From positions 608,918 to 672,917 of the forward strand of contig CAUYUJ010019948.1 in assembly GCA_963575745.1 (NCBI GenBank): 64,000 nt of DNA, in the 5' to 3' direction. The stretch is from Prorocentrum cordatum (lineage: Eukaryota > Sar > Dinophyceae > Prorocentrales > Prorocentraceae). Position 1 is the stretch's first letter. Every line of letters begins with the position of its first letter. The notes beneath the pieces were generated by a model. It worked only from the letters and a program-made list of their open reading frames with translations. It did no database searches and was not told the DNA's origin. Positions 11,211 through 21,665 of this stretch are shown one piece after another. The position numbers and the translations under genes are program-made.

Positions 11211-12059
11211 TCATTTCTTCTTGCCCTTTGCCTTTGCCTTTGCCCTGAACGCCAACTCCTCTACCTTTTTGGCGCTCTTGGAGCGGGGGGCGTGGTCGTC
11301 GTCGATCACAATGCCTACCTTCTCCAACCACTTCTTCGCCTGCTTCAGCGCGCGGATGGACTCGATCAGCATTCGATGGCGATCTGCCGCCAGAATCCAT
11401 CGGACTTTGCCCGCCTTCGCCTCGTCCTTGCACCCTATCATGAAGCAGCGAGTGGCCTGGGACGAGTTCTTCTGAGGAGCCTTGGCGCCTGCTGCGCACG
11501 CGGCCTCCGCGGCCCCCTGCGCGGCCGTCGCGTCGCCCTCGCCCATGTCCGCCCCCACCGGGTCGGCGTTCTCCTTCAGCGCCACTTGCAGGTGGTAGAG
11601 TACCGCGCGCAGCATCGCGTCGGGCTTCTAGCCCTGAGGGTGGCCGAGGTAGTCCGCGCCCTTCTCCCCCGCCTCGGCCTTTGCCGCCTTTCCCTCCGCA
11701 TCGTACGACGCGATGGAACGGTCGAGGCTCATCTTCATCTTGCACTTGCTCTCCATTTCCAGCACCGCGTTGTTGCCCCTGGCGCTCGATCGGTGGGCGT
11801 CCTCGCGCTGGAGAGTCAGCTTGGCCATCTCCTTCAGCAGCAGTCGCTCGTTGCTGCTCAGGTTGGAGCTGGCGGCGCTGCCCGTGCCTGCGTCCTCGCC
11901 CTCGGCCCTCGGCCTCTTGGGCGCGGGGGGCGCAGGTGCGCCCTCGGACGCCTCCGCGAGCATCAGTTGGCCGCAAGGCGGGGTCGGGCGAGGGCTCGGG
12001 GGGGCGCTGCACGGCAAGGGGCCCTTGAGCGTCAGTAGCAGCAGCACGGCAACGATCAC
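11211..12059 (-). pseudogene. LINE-A C-terminal domain (conserved with LINE-B)
   Basis: Two minus-strand frames, 11628-12059 and 11211-11615, form one domain split by a stop/frameshift near 11620. Residues align by eye with the C-terminus of LINE-B: 'LSSNERLLLKEMAKLTLQ...SYDAEGKAAK', then 'MLRAVLYHL', then 'ATRCFMIGC...WILAADRHRMLIESIRALK'. The equivalent LINE-B blocks are 'YDARGKAAK', 'KPDAMLRSVVHYI' and 'ATRCFRVET...WIFACNSMEDVMRSFETLR'. The tail is Lys-rich (KAKAKGKKK). I do not recognise the fold. Position after zinc fingers suggests nucleic-acid binding during target-primed reverse transcription. Confidence 0.6.
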
Positions 12060-12966
12060 GGACGTGTTTCTTTAACGAGTCAAGGCGTGTGAACTTCGCC
12101 CCACAATTACTACACGTGAGTGATGGGTTGGCCGACGGGACTTCCCCTGTTTGGTGTTCATGATGTTCGCGCCCGAGATGTATATTTAGTGCACGACTGT
12201 TCTGGAACGATAGCTGACATATGTGACATACATGCTGAGCTACGTCATGGCCGTCACCGCCACCTCCAACTTCCCCGCCTCCCCCCTCCTGTACTCCATG
12301 AGAATGTACATGATATGCTTTGCGTTTTTCCTCAACCGTGGATCTGAAGCTTCGCACCATCGCAAGGCGCGTCTTTGGGATACTCAGGAACCACTCGAAC
12401 AGTGCTGGGGAAAGGGACGCAAGTAAGTCACTTTTACATTGCATGGTAGGCGGAAGGGCATCACGCAGGTAAGACAAGTCAGTGAGCAGCTGGCGCTGGC
12501 GGTCGGTCGTACCACCAATTTTTTCAAAGGAAAGGGTACCTAGTAGGCACGTGCGCACCGCCACTGGGGCATCAGACGGTGGGTCCGTCGGCTCGTACAC
12601 GGGGAGTAACAATCCACGCCGCCAGACAAATCGTCGATAACGAAGGTCAGATTGGATGGTAGGAACTTTGAACTTCATCCGCACAAACTCGTTCGTGGGG
12701 TGTGTGAGGTGCACTGGGGTCTTGGTCACGCTGCGGAGCTTGGTCGACTGCCACCTCTTGAGCTTGGTAAGAGCTCCGTCGCTCAAGATGCAAACCTCCA
12801 GGCCATACAATGCAATAGTTCGGACCAAAGAGAGCCACAAACGCACTCGCAGAACTGCTGGTAAGAACCCTTTGCGAAAGACCTTAGGCGCCAATCGAGC
12901 GCGAGCAGTGTTGGCCTTGCTGATTCTTGCTTCCACCGTAACGCCACTTCGACCCGTGTCTGACAA
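12060..12966 (-). pseudogene. LINE-A RT C-terminal part with two C2H2 zinc fingers
   Basis: Minus-strand frame containing a typical post-RT segment (RLWLSLVRTIALYGLEVC then a KLKRWQSTKLRSVTKTP block), a Gly-rich linker, and two C2H2-type fingers: CHICQLSFQNSRALNIHLGREH and, about 25 residues later, CSNCGAKFTRLDSLKKHVRDRC. The open frame continues to 11176, but beyond the second finger it is Arg/Gly-rich and the sense frame shifts to the domain described above. Zinc fingers after RT are known in several LINE clades, where they help bind target DNA or RNA. Confidence 0.75.
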
Positions 12967-12974
12967 CTGGAGTC

Positions 12975-14864
12975 CTAGGGACTGAACTGAGCCGCGTGGG
13001 TGGAGTGGTCTACCACCGCACAGCGCACCTGTGGTTCAAACTGCAATCTTTGTTGAACCGTCTGGACCCACGTCCAGTAGCCACTGCGATCACCTCCTTT
13101 TTCGGCATGTTCATGCGGTAGTCCTTGGACTTCAACACAGAGGCTTATGAACGCGATAAAGTCCGACACCTCCGCCCAGCACTCGAAGACCGCCAGCGCG
13201 ATCAAGTCATCGACGACGCAAATGCGGGACACATCTATACAACAGGTGAGGTCCTGCATGTCTAGCGGAGCCGTGATGGGTTCAATGGGGCTCTCCTGCT
13301 TAGCGGCCCTCAGTGCCAAAAGGGCAACATTGTACGAGATGATGAACAAGAGAGGGCCTTCAACTGAGCCCTGACGCACGCCAAGCTGTACAGCAAGTGT
13401 GGCGACGACCTTACCTGACTTCGGATCCTTGAACAAGTAGCAGGTACCGTTATGCAATTCAGCACACACCAAGGTAAAACCAGCTGGCCCCACAAGACGC
13501 TGGACTTCAGACCAAATCGCATCTCTGGGAAGAAGGTCAAAGGCTCCCTCAAAGTCTACCAGGATGCCCACAAGGACCTTACACGACTTAGGGCCCTTGG
13601 CGGCAGCCCGAAAACGTCGGAAAATGTCGCCAATCATAGCAATGGCGTCACGGGTTGCACGCTTTGCCGTAGCACCAAACTGAGTGGGCTCTATCTTCAC
13701 GGAGGCCTCCCGGACAAACGGACTGACGATAAACTTCGAGATGCCTTTACCCAAGTGGTCCAGGATGTTCAGCGTGCGGTAGTGGTCTCTCGCATTCGTG
13801 CCGTCGCCTTTCGGTTTGCGTAGCTGGGCCGTTGCACCATCTTTGAACTGGATGGGGGCGCTCACACAAGTGCCGATGCCCCTGACCAAGGCTTGCAGAG
13901 GTGCATGGACGACGGATCCTGCCAGCTTCCACAGTTCTGCCACCGCGCCACGAGGTCGAGGGTGACCGCCAGCTATGTCATCAACAGGGGGGGCGGCTTT
14001 GTGGTTTGGCATGAGGCCGATGATCTTGGAGACTTCGTCGGTCGCACAGCTCACAAGGTGGGCCAGTGGCGCAGCTCCGTCTGCACACGTCGGTAGGGCA
14101 CCAGGGGCTGGTCGAGTTGTCATTGGGATCTCCTGGCCTCGGAAGATGCCCAGGAGCGCCTGCTTCCTCGCGTGGACCTCGGACTCCGCATCCATGCACG
14201 GTTTGCCGTCAATGCCAACAGCTGTGACCGACGCTGCAGTCGGCTCGGGTGCAATACGGCCGATTACCTTGTAGCATTTTCTAGGGTCGTTGAACTTCGC
14301 CGCCTCAGTAGCCTCATCAGCAAGAGCCACCACTGCCTGTCGTCGCTCCGCTCTGGCAGCACGCTTCGCAGCTTTGCAGAGTTGCCGCGCTTGTGCTGGA
14401 GCGTTGAGGATCACGCCCACGGGGGCCTTCTGGTCGGCGAGTCACGTGGCCCATCGGACTGCGGATTGCTCCTGCTTTATAGTGAGCACGGTCTCTGAAG
14501 TAAAAGCAAAGTAGGTGCGCTCAGTCTTGCCTTGCATAAAGTCGGCGGCCGCCACCACCACTGCACGCTCAAGCTGATCGCAAACATCCGTCGAGGAACT
14601 GGCTGCCAAAGTTGGATCGACATCTCGCAACTCGTCGGTGAGTCTGTCCTGGTAACGCAGCACGGTATTGATCAGTGGTGTAATGGGTCCGCCACTGCCG
14701 CCAGCCTCCGCCTCTGCCTCGGACCACCTCTGCCAGGCCTTTACAGCTCCAGCAAGTTGGGGGCGGTTCCAAGACTTTACATGTTGGGGCGGAGCGCGCT
14801 TAGGAAAGTGTCTACCCACTCGGACGGATGCCTCTACGATAACATGGTCACGAGCTGGTCCCAT
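12975..14864 (-). pseudogene. LINE-A reverse transcriptase
   Basis: Two in-phase minus-strand frames (14442-14864 and 12975-14420) separated by a TGA at 14442-14444. RT signatures are visible in order: VGILVDFEGAFDLLPR (motif A, catalytic Asp), GVRQGSVEGPLLFIISYNVA (motif B), and RICVVDDLIAL (motif C, VVDD in place of the more usual FADD/YADD). The N-terminal part, beginning 'DHVIVEASV', carries the end of the endonuclease and the linker. The frame ends at 12975, and the downstream part resumes in another frame ('SLGLQLSDTGRSG'), so a frameshift lies there. The protein would reverse-transcribe element RNA at a nicked target. Confidence 0.85.
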
Positions 14865-15943
14865 GGCAAGCGGGGTATCTCGGATAACCTTAGAGCTCCA
14901 GTACGCGTGGTCGTCGCAATGTAGTCGATTCTGGTCTCTCCCTGGCCGTCAGGATTGCGCCGTGTAGTGCTACGACCACGGGCGCTGCCAAAAGTGTTGA
15001 GCGCGCGCAAGCTGTGCTGGGAAAGCACCTCGTGGAGCCTTTTGCCATTATCTGTCCACTGCGGTCGGTATTGTGCTCTGGAGTTGGCGTATCCCACCTC
15101 TGGTAAAGAAGGTGCCATGCTTCCGTTGCCGTCGAGCGCCAGTATGACAGCACACCGCCCAGGTATAAAACTCAATGCTTTGCTCACATTCTCAAAAAAC
15201 TCGTCCTTGGCTCTTATACAAGCTGCATGGGCGGCCGCAGTGATGGGTCTGGCTTGGGGCTTGTCTGCTGGGGCATATCCACAAAGTACATAGAAGTCGA
15301 TAAATTGGCCACGCGTAATTCTGAGACCAACCAAGCGTCCAAGCTGCCAACGATGGATGACTTTGATATCAGTTCGAAGTGCAATATTTTTGGATACTGC
15401 AATGGCCACACCGTCCTTGAGGTGACGTGATGATCGGAGCGAGGGCGTAATGATGTAATGTTCGCTCTCCCACTGTTGCTCGGCGGAAAGCATGGTACCC
15501 TGTAGAGCGAATGCGTCCACCCGCGCAGCAGCAGCGTGTCGAAGAACTTCGTCCAGTCGGCCAGGCATCAGCATAGTCTCGACGTTGTATGACCATACCT
15601 TGATGAAGCCTCGCCGTGGTAGACAAGATTGGGCAGGAAGAAGGGATGGAGCGAGTGCAACACCGTTGTGGGCCGCCATTCTGCATAGCTTCGCCAGTGC
15701 ATCCTGGCCCTCGTAGAGGTCGCCCTTGAACCACACTCGCCCTCTGGCGAGGATGGCGCGGCAGGCTCGGTGGTAACTCCTCGTGCTGTGCACTGGCTCG
15801 TCTCTGTCGGTCATGGTCAGCAAGTTCGCAAGACTCCAGGACGGTCGCGCCGCCGTCCAGCGCTCGGCCCACCAGCGCGTAGTATTCAGCTCAGCGACGG
15901 CATGCGATAGAAGGCAAAAGACGAAACATCGTTGCCATGCCAT
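14834..15943 (-). pseudogene. LINE-A apurinic-type endonuclease domain
   Basis: Minus-strand frame of 369 codons. The first ~105 residues are unassigned; then come the EEP endonuclease landmarks: WSYNVETM at about residue 113 (metal-binding Asn), LQGTM at about 147 (canonical LQET; Glu replaced by Gly), VILALDGNGSM at about 268 and ETRIDYIATT near 342. The final 'SDH' motif falls across a frameshift at about 14850 ('PWDQLV' in this frame, 'DHVIVEASV' in the next). This domain nicks target DNA. The loss of the Glu in LQET would be expected to impair metal binding. Start codon is uncertain. Confidence 0.8.
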
Positions 15944-16024
15944 CGCTCTTGCATGCTGCGCGGGGGTTTGCGACCCCGCAGGCGACTCTGTGTCGCTCGA
16001 GATCGCTCGAGCCAGGGCCTTAGT

Positions 16025-16298
16025 ACGCGCGCTTCCCGTTATCCGCCGGGCCTTAATGGAGGAGCAATCCCGAACCCTTCCCCCCTGAGACTCCCCCCAA
16101 TTGAAAATATTTTCCCTTTGGGCCCGCAGCGACGTCCATCGCGCGACTGTTCGAATCTACGCGCGCTTCCCGTCATCCGCCGGGTCGTAATTTTTAAGCG
16201 ATCCCGAGCCCTTCCCCTTTGGACCCCCCCCCAATTGAAATATTCCCCCCCAGGCCTGCAGTAGCGTCCATCGCGCGACTTTTCGAGTCCACGCGCGC
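16025..16298. repeat. 132-bp tandem array, segment 2
   Basis: About two units between LINE-A and LINE-B, with the GCGCGCTTCCCG anchor at 16027 and 16160 and the CGCGACTgTTCGAATC-type inverted repeat. It directly continues the unit interrupted at 10908. Confidence 0.9.
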
Positions 16299-16714
16299 TT
16301 TTTTTGGCTGTCGCTACCCCGCAGTGCTCTGAGGTCGCGCGTGGGATACCAAGAATCAAACCGACTGGCGGCGCCATACTCGCACGAGCATGGGACTGGC
16401 TTCGAGCGGAGCTGCAAAGGAAGAGCACCGACGCACAGCACGCCGTCGGCTCGCAGTCGCCTCTGCGACCGCGCAATCGAGGCGACACGGGCAGTGCCTC
16501 TGCGTTGCCTCGTGGCCGCCCTGGCCGCTAGCGAAAGCTCTCCCGCCGAATTGACAACCTGTGACGTGCTCGCTGGATCGCTGGACTGGGTGAGGGCCAA
16601 CTGGAAACTAAAATTACCCCGGCAAAGCAACCGAACAGCGATGTGTAGAAGCATAGCTGGAAACATTGCCTGTGGTATCCATGTAAGAGCGCTGTTGTAG
16701 AATTCTGGTGTTCT

Positions 16715-16920
16715 CGCAGTCGCATTCGGATTCGCAGTGGCAGTCGCAGTGGCAACATCAGCGGCAGTCGCAGTGGCACTGCCAATATATGCCAGCACTT
16801 GCAATAGCAATAGCTACACTAGCAGCAGCAACAGCAGCAGCAGCAGTAATAGTAACAGTAGTAATAGCAGTAAAAGTAGTAGTGATGGTAGTAATGGTAA
16901 CACTGAAGTAGTAGTTGTAG
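16715..16920. repeat. CAG/AGT-type imperfect microsatellite
   Basis: Degenerate run of GCAGTCGCAGTGG words passing into AGCAGC and then AGTAGT triplets. Confidence 0.85.
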
Positions 16921-16947
16921 TGTGTGGAGTGAACGAGTAGAAGTGAT

Positions 16948-17165
16948 GGCCTACAGTTGGCTCCGGGCATTCAAAATGTGGCCCGGGAATGGTGTTCTGG
17001 GAAATCCAAAAGCACGAATAGGCCTACAGTTGGTTCCGGGCATCCAAAATGTGGCCCGGGAATGGAGTTCTGGGAAGTGGAAGAGCACGAAGTGGCTTAC
17101 AGTTGGCTCCGGGCATTCAAAATGTGGCCCGGGAGTGGAGTTCTGGGAGGTCGAAGAGCACGAGG
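16948..17165. repeat. ~74-bp tandem repeat, three units
   Basis: ACAGTTGGCTCCGGGCATTC (with small changes) starts at 16951, 17026 and 17099, each followed by AAAATGTGGCCCGGGA. Confidence 0.9.
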
Positions 17166-17745
17166 TGTGTGACTGTTTGCTTAAAGCGAGCCCGGCCCTC
17201 GCCTGTCCAGCTCCCGCCCAGACCCCCCTGGGGAGTCATCAGATGCTCTCTTTTGACCCCATTAGACACCCATCAGTCTTCGCTGTTAGGTAAAGATGCG
17301 GGGAGGGAGGAAGGAGGAGGAGTAATGCCGAGAATCCTGCTCGACGGACCAGCGGCGACCGATGGGCGGCGCGGGGTCGCTTTGTCCCCGCCGATGTCAA
17401 ACAATAGCCATCCCCCGTGGCTCCCTCTCCAGGACGCATGGCTGGAGTGGACGGGTCGAACTCAGGCAACAACCGCGAACTCAAGGCAGAGCTAAGGTGG
17501 CACCTACGAGGAGGAGGCACAGAAGCAGGAAGGCCAAGAGGAGGGAGGACAAGAGAGACAGAGGGTAGGCGCCACCGAAACTCATTCTGGCTAAAAGCGC
17601 TGCACGATACATTACAGGTAATGCACAAGTATTCCCTACGTCTGAAACGCGGATTTGCCAGGATTTGTCCCGACAGCTTTTGCCATGCAGTGCGGCTGTG
17701 CGACAAACATGCTTGACATGAGAAGGAGGAGAAGGAGCGCATCAA

Positions 17746-19233
17746 TCAGTACTCGCTCAGCCGCTCACCTGGGTCATTCCCATGAGCGTGGCCATCCCTG
17801 CCACTCGCCACCATGCTGTCCTGGCCCATTGGGGCGCCCCGCCGAAGGGGCATGCTCTCAACGCCTGCGGCGCTTAGGCCCCTTGGCCTCGCCGCCCTTG
17901 AAAACGATGGAGTCGATGGACTTCGCAGCCTGGCTCCGCGGCGCATGGTCCCAGTCCAACGTAATCGCGGCGGCCTGGAGGCAGCTTTCTCCCGCAAGGT
18001 CTCAAAGCTGCGCATAACGTCTTCCATGGAGTTGCACGCGAAGATCCACTTGTGAACCTCAGCACCCTCGGAATCTTTAGTCTCTACCCTGAAGCACCGG
18101 GTCGCCGTGAACCTCTTACCCATGTCCCGCGCTTTGGCCGCCGCCTCGACGATCTTCGCCAGGGCCTCGAGCGCCTTTTCTGGGTTCTCGCCCTGGGCCG
18201 CTGCGGCATCTACCTCTTGCTTCTTCTGCTGATAGGCCGCCGCGATGTAGTGGACCACGCTGCGGAGCATGGCGTCGGGCTTCTTCCCCGACGGGTTCCC
18301 ATTGTACGTCTCGTTCTGCTCTTTGGCCTGGTCCTTTGCTGCTTTGCCGCGTGCGTCGTAGTCCTGGAGGGCCGCCTCGAGGCTCTTCGAGAACTGGGAC
18401 TCCTTCTTCGTGATGGCCACGATGTTCTGGTCCCTGAGGCTGCCCCGGTTGTGGTCCTCGTGCTGCAGCAGGAGCTGGGCAAACAGCCTGTTGAGCTTCG
18501 TCAGCTCGCTGGTGTCGCCCGCGCCCTCGGCGGGGCGTCGGTTGTCCGTGCGGGCGGCGGCTGGCGCGGCCCCGAGCTCCTCGAACATGGTGGGCAGGAG
18601 GCACTGGTGCAGGCGCTGGGGGTGCGGCCTCAGGCTGAGGGAGACCTTGAACCTGAGACGCCGTGCGAGAACGAACTGGTCGAGCACTGGACGTGGCCTG
18701 GGATCCCTGGGGCGGCTCTCCAACCTGCGAATGCCGCGGGCCCTCGCGTCCTCCTCCCCCTCCTCCTCCGCCACCTCCCTGGGACTGGGCCTCATCTGCA
18801 CGACAGCGGTTGAGGCGGAAGTGCTTGATAAGCGAGTCTGTGAGACATCGGTAGCACTGGAGCTTCAATAAGAACTCTGCTGGGATCGAGAATGGGTTGG
18901 CGTCGACGTCGTGTGCCTCCTTCTGGTGGATGGCGAGGCCCTTTGGCCCCCTATACTTCTTGCCGCAGATGTTGCACTCGAAAAGCGGCATTTCGTGCGT
19001 AGTTGCTGTTTGGTCACTGTCTGTCGGTGCTACGTAGCTGAGTAGTCGCGTGATGGTGATGCGAGGGACGGCGTGGAGCCATTGCAGCCACGGGCGTGTC
19101 ACCGACGGCACGTCGTCGATGCCGTAGGTCTCTGCAGCTCGTAGCTGTTCGTCGCCGGACAGGGGCGTTCCACAGAGTCTGGACGACGTGCTGGAGCTGC
19201 TGGAGGCGTGCCCTTGTTTCCGAGCTGTTGGGG
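17746..19233 (-). pseudogene. LINE-B ORF fragment: RT tail, zinc finger, C-terminal domain
   Basis: Minus-strand frame open from the truncation point. Upstream RT-tail sequence (RPWLQWLHAVPRI) leads to a C2H2 finger, CNICGKKYRGPKGLAIHQKEAH, and a second, shortened finger, CYRC...LIKHFRLNRC. A Gly-rich linker follows, with a frameshift near 18700. The remainder (17746-18600) is the C-terminal domain shared with LINE-A: 'LQDYDARGKAAKDQAKEQ', 'KPDAMLRSVVHYIAAAYQQK', 'ATRCFRVET', 'WIFACNSMEDVM'. Residue-level similarity with LINE-A is patchy but the order of blocks is the same. The extension after about 17930 is Arg/Pro-rich and may be out of frame. Confidence 0.65.
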
Positions 19234-19237
19234 CTAT

Positions 19238-19890
19238 GCGCGCTTCCCGTCATCCGCCAGGCCGTGACTTTTTAGCGATCCCGAGCCCTTCCCCCCTCAG
19301 ACTCCCCCCAGTTGAAATATTTCCATCCGGGCCTGCAGCAACGTCCATTGCGCGACTCTTCGAGCCTATGCGCGCTTCCCGTCATCCGCCAGGCCGTAAC
19401 TTTTTAGCGATCCCGAACCCTTCCCCCCAGACCCCCCCCAATTGAAAATATTTCCCTCCGGGCCTGCAACAATGTCCACCGCGCGACTCTTCGAGTCTAT
19501 GCGCGCTTCCCGTCATCCGCGAGGGCTCCGCCACAGAGCGATCCCGAACCCTTCCCCCCTGAGACCCCCCCAGTTGAAAATATTTCCCTCCGGGCCTGCA
19601 GCAACGTCCATCGCGCGACTCTTCGAGTCTATGCGCGCTTCCCGTCATCTGCCAGGCCTTGATAAAAGAGCGATCCCGAGCCCTTCCCCTCTCAGACTCC
19701 CCCCAATTGAAAAATTCCCCTCCGGGCTGGAACCAACGTCCATCGCGCGACTCTTCGAGTCTAAGCGCGCTTCCCGTCATCCCGAGCCCTTTCCCCCTCG
19801 GACTCCCCCCTATTGAAAATATGCCCCTGCGGGCCGGAACCAACGTCCATCGCGCGACTCTTCGAGTCTATGCACGCTTCCCGTCATCTG
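19238..19890. repeat. 132-bp tandem array, segment 3
   Basis: GCGCGCTTCCCGTCATC at 19238, 19370, 19501, 19633 and 19765, and a decayed copy near 19872; period 131-132. Each unit has CGCGACTCTTCGAGTCTA, a CCTTCCCC tract and an AATTGAAAATATTT block. Confidence 0.95.
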
Positions 19891-20090
19891 AAAGAGCGGT
19901 TGCGGTCGGTCCGATCACCGACGACCGATCATGATCTCAGCCAAACACATGTACTTGAACTCGAACGTGGCCATGATCCGCATACGATTTCAATTCAATG
20001 TGATTCGTACATGATTCCTAGGTGTTTCGTATACGATTCCGATGTGATTCGTATACGATTCCTGTGTGAGTCGTCTGAGGAATTCGCCAG
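19891..20090. other. Short ATACGATTC repeats, no gene
   Basis: A few imperfect copies of GTGATTCGTATACGATTCC; otherwise no feature. Confidence 0.5.
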
Positions 20091-21510
20091 AATCTCGTCG
20101 GGAATCTGAATAATTCCTACGGATCCGACCAATTCCCAGATTCCTGGGAAGGCCTCCGAGGAAATCCTAGAATTTCCCAAGGATCCTGCCAATTGCCAGA
20201 TTCCTGAGAAGGATCCCTAGGTAATTCCCTACCTAGGCTCTGCCTAGAAGGGTTCTTACCGTGTGTGTGCTTAAAGGGCCGGGCAGTGTAAATCGCCCCG
20301 GGCGGTTCCCCCAGGATCCGCCCCGCGGTTCCCCCAGTCCCCTGGGAGCTTTAGCTTTAGCTTTAGCTTTAGCTTTAGCTTTAGCTTAGCTTTAGCTTAG
20401 CTTTAGCTTAGCTTTAGCTTAGATTTAGCTTAGCTTTAGCTTAGCTTTAACTTAGCTTTAGCTTAGCTTTAGCTTAGCGTTAGCTTAGTGTTAGCTTAGT
20501 TTTAGCTTAGATGTAGCTTAGCTTTAGCTTAGCTTTAGCTTAGCTTTACTGTTACTACTAATGCTGCTTTCCTAGGGGCTCCAACTTCTAGGTAGGGTCG
20601 CACTGGGATAATTTTGAAAATTCCGACGGATCCTACCACTTCCCAGATTGCTGGGAGGGCCTCCTACGGAGTCCTAGGAAATTGAGGGAATCCGATCACT
20701 TGCCCAGATTCATGAGAGGGCCTCTGAAGGAATCCTAAGATTTCCTAAGGATCCGACCTACGAATTGCCAGATGCCTAAGAGGGCCTCCTAGGCAATCCT
20801 AGGTATGCGACGGGATCCCACCAATTGCTCAGATTTGATTGGAAACCCCAGGGATTCCAAGGGCTACCAATTAATCACCAGATTCCTGACAGGGCTGCTT
20901 GGGGGATACTGGGAATTCCCAAGGCTCCGACCAATTCCCAGGTTCCTGAGAGGGCCTCCGAAAGCATCTCAGGAATTCCAAGGGATCCTGCATATTGCCA
21001 AATGCCTGAGAGGGCCTCCTAGGGAGCCCTAAGAATTCCGATGGACCTGACCAACTCCCAGATTCCTGGAAGGGCATCCTAGAAGTCCTGGGAATGCCCC
21101 AGGACCATACCAAGTGCCAGATCCCCGAAAGGGCCTCTTAGGGAATTCTACGAATTCCGGGCGATCCTACCACTTCCCCAGGTTTGAGAGAGGGCTGCCT
21201 AGGGAGTCCGAGGGATTCCAATGGATTCTACTAATTGCCCAAATTCCTGAGAAGGCCACTTAAGGATGCCAACCCAGGGATCCTACCAATCGCCCAGACT
21301 CTTGGAAGAGCCTCCCAAGCAATCCTGTGAATTCCTAGGGATCCTTCCAAGTACCAGATCCCTACGACGTCCTCTAAGGGACTCCTGGGAATTCCAATGG
21401 ATCCTACCAATTGCCAGATTCCTGAAAGGGCCTCGTAAGCAATCCTAGGGACGTCTAAGGATCCTACCAATTTCCAGATTCCTGAGAAGGCCTCTTAAAG
21501 AATCCTATGC
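20091..21510. repeat. ~60-bp degenerate satellite
   Basis: CCAGATTCCTGAGAGGGCCTCC-like anchor (first 20: CCAGATTCCTGAGAGGGCCT) recurs about every 59-61 bp from roughly 20130 to 21475, for example near 20646, 20705, 20768, 20876, 20936, 20995, 21055 and 21115. An unrelated minisatellite interrupts it at 20345-20550. Confidence 0.85.
20345..20550. repeat. TTTAGC / TTTAGCTTAGC minisatellite
   Basis: About six TTTAGC hexamers pass into many TTTAGCTTAGC 11-mers with point changes. Inserted within the 60-bp satellite. Confidence 0.95.
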
Positions 21511-21535
21511 ATTTCTATGAATTCCTTCGGAAGCT

Positions 21536-21665
21536 CTGCAGAACTCTGCTTCTGCAGAAGCTCTGAGAAGCTCAGCAGAAGCTGTGCAGAAGCTCTGCAG
21601 AAGCTCTTCGGATGCTCTGCAGAAGCTCTGCAGAAGCCCTGCAGAAGCTCTGCAGAAGCTCTTGG
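21536..21665. repeat. CTCTGCAGAAG minisatellite
   Basis: An 11-12-bp unit around the palindrome CTGCAG (GCTCTGCAGAA) repeated about ten times. Confidence 0.9.

Larger units (their letters stand above)
10909..16024 (-). mobile_element. LINE-A: near full-length non-LTR retrotransposon
   Basis: Minus-strand element of about 5.1 kb with, in transcription order, AP-type endonuclease, reverse transcriptase, RT C-terminal part, two C2H2 zinc fingers, a C-terminal domain, an untranslated tail and a poly(A) (seen as T24 at 10909-10932). It is flanked by ACGCGCG at 10902-10908 and 16025-16031, a candidate 7-bp target-site duplication. Both flanks belong to the 132-bp array. Coding is broken by at least two frameshifts (about 14850 and 12975) and a TGA at 14442-14444, so this copy is probably inactive. 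Confidence 0.8.
16306..17745 (-). other. LINE-B 3' region with internal repeats
   Basis: About 1.4 kb of non-coding sequence downstream of the LINE-B stop. It contains a GCAGTCGCAGTGG / AGCAGC / AGTAGT simple-repeat zone at 16715-16920, three ~74-bp tandem units at 16948-17165, and a purine-rich stretch at about 17290-17560. No gene seen. Confidence 0.6.
16299..19237 (-). mobile_element. LINE-B: 5'-truncated non-LTR retrotransposon
   Basis: About 2.9-kb minus-strand insertion. The 3' end carries a short A tract (T7 at 16299-16305 on the plus strand). The 5' end breaks inside the reading frame at about 19237, as expected for aborted target-primed reverse transcription. GCGCGC flanks both sides (16293-16298 and 19238-19243). 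It retains only the RT tail, zinc fingers and C-terminal domain, plus a long 3' region. It sits at the same position of the 132-bp unit as LINE-A, in the same orientation. Confidence 0.7.

Noticed and set aside
10440-19890. Pol III B-box in the 132-bp repeat (TTCGAATC / TTCGAGTC)
   Set aside because: The match to GGTTCGANTCC is partial, no A-box at the right distance was found, and the word is better explained as an inverted repeat.
19238-19890. CRISPR-like array
   Set aside because: Whole 132-bp units are repeated with no unique spacers.
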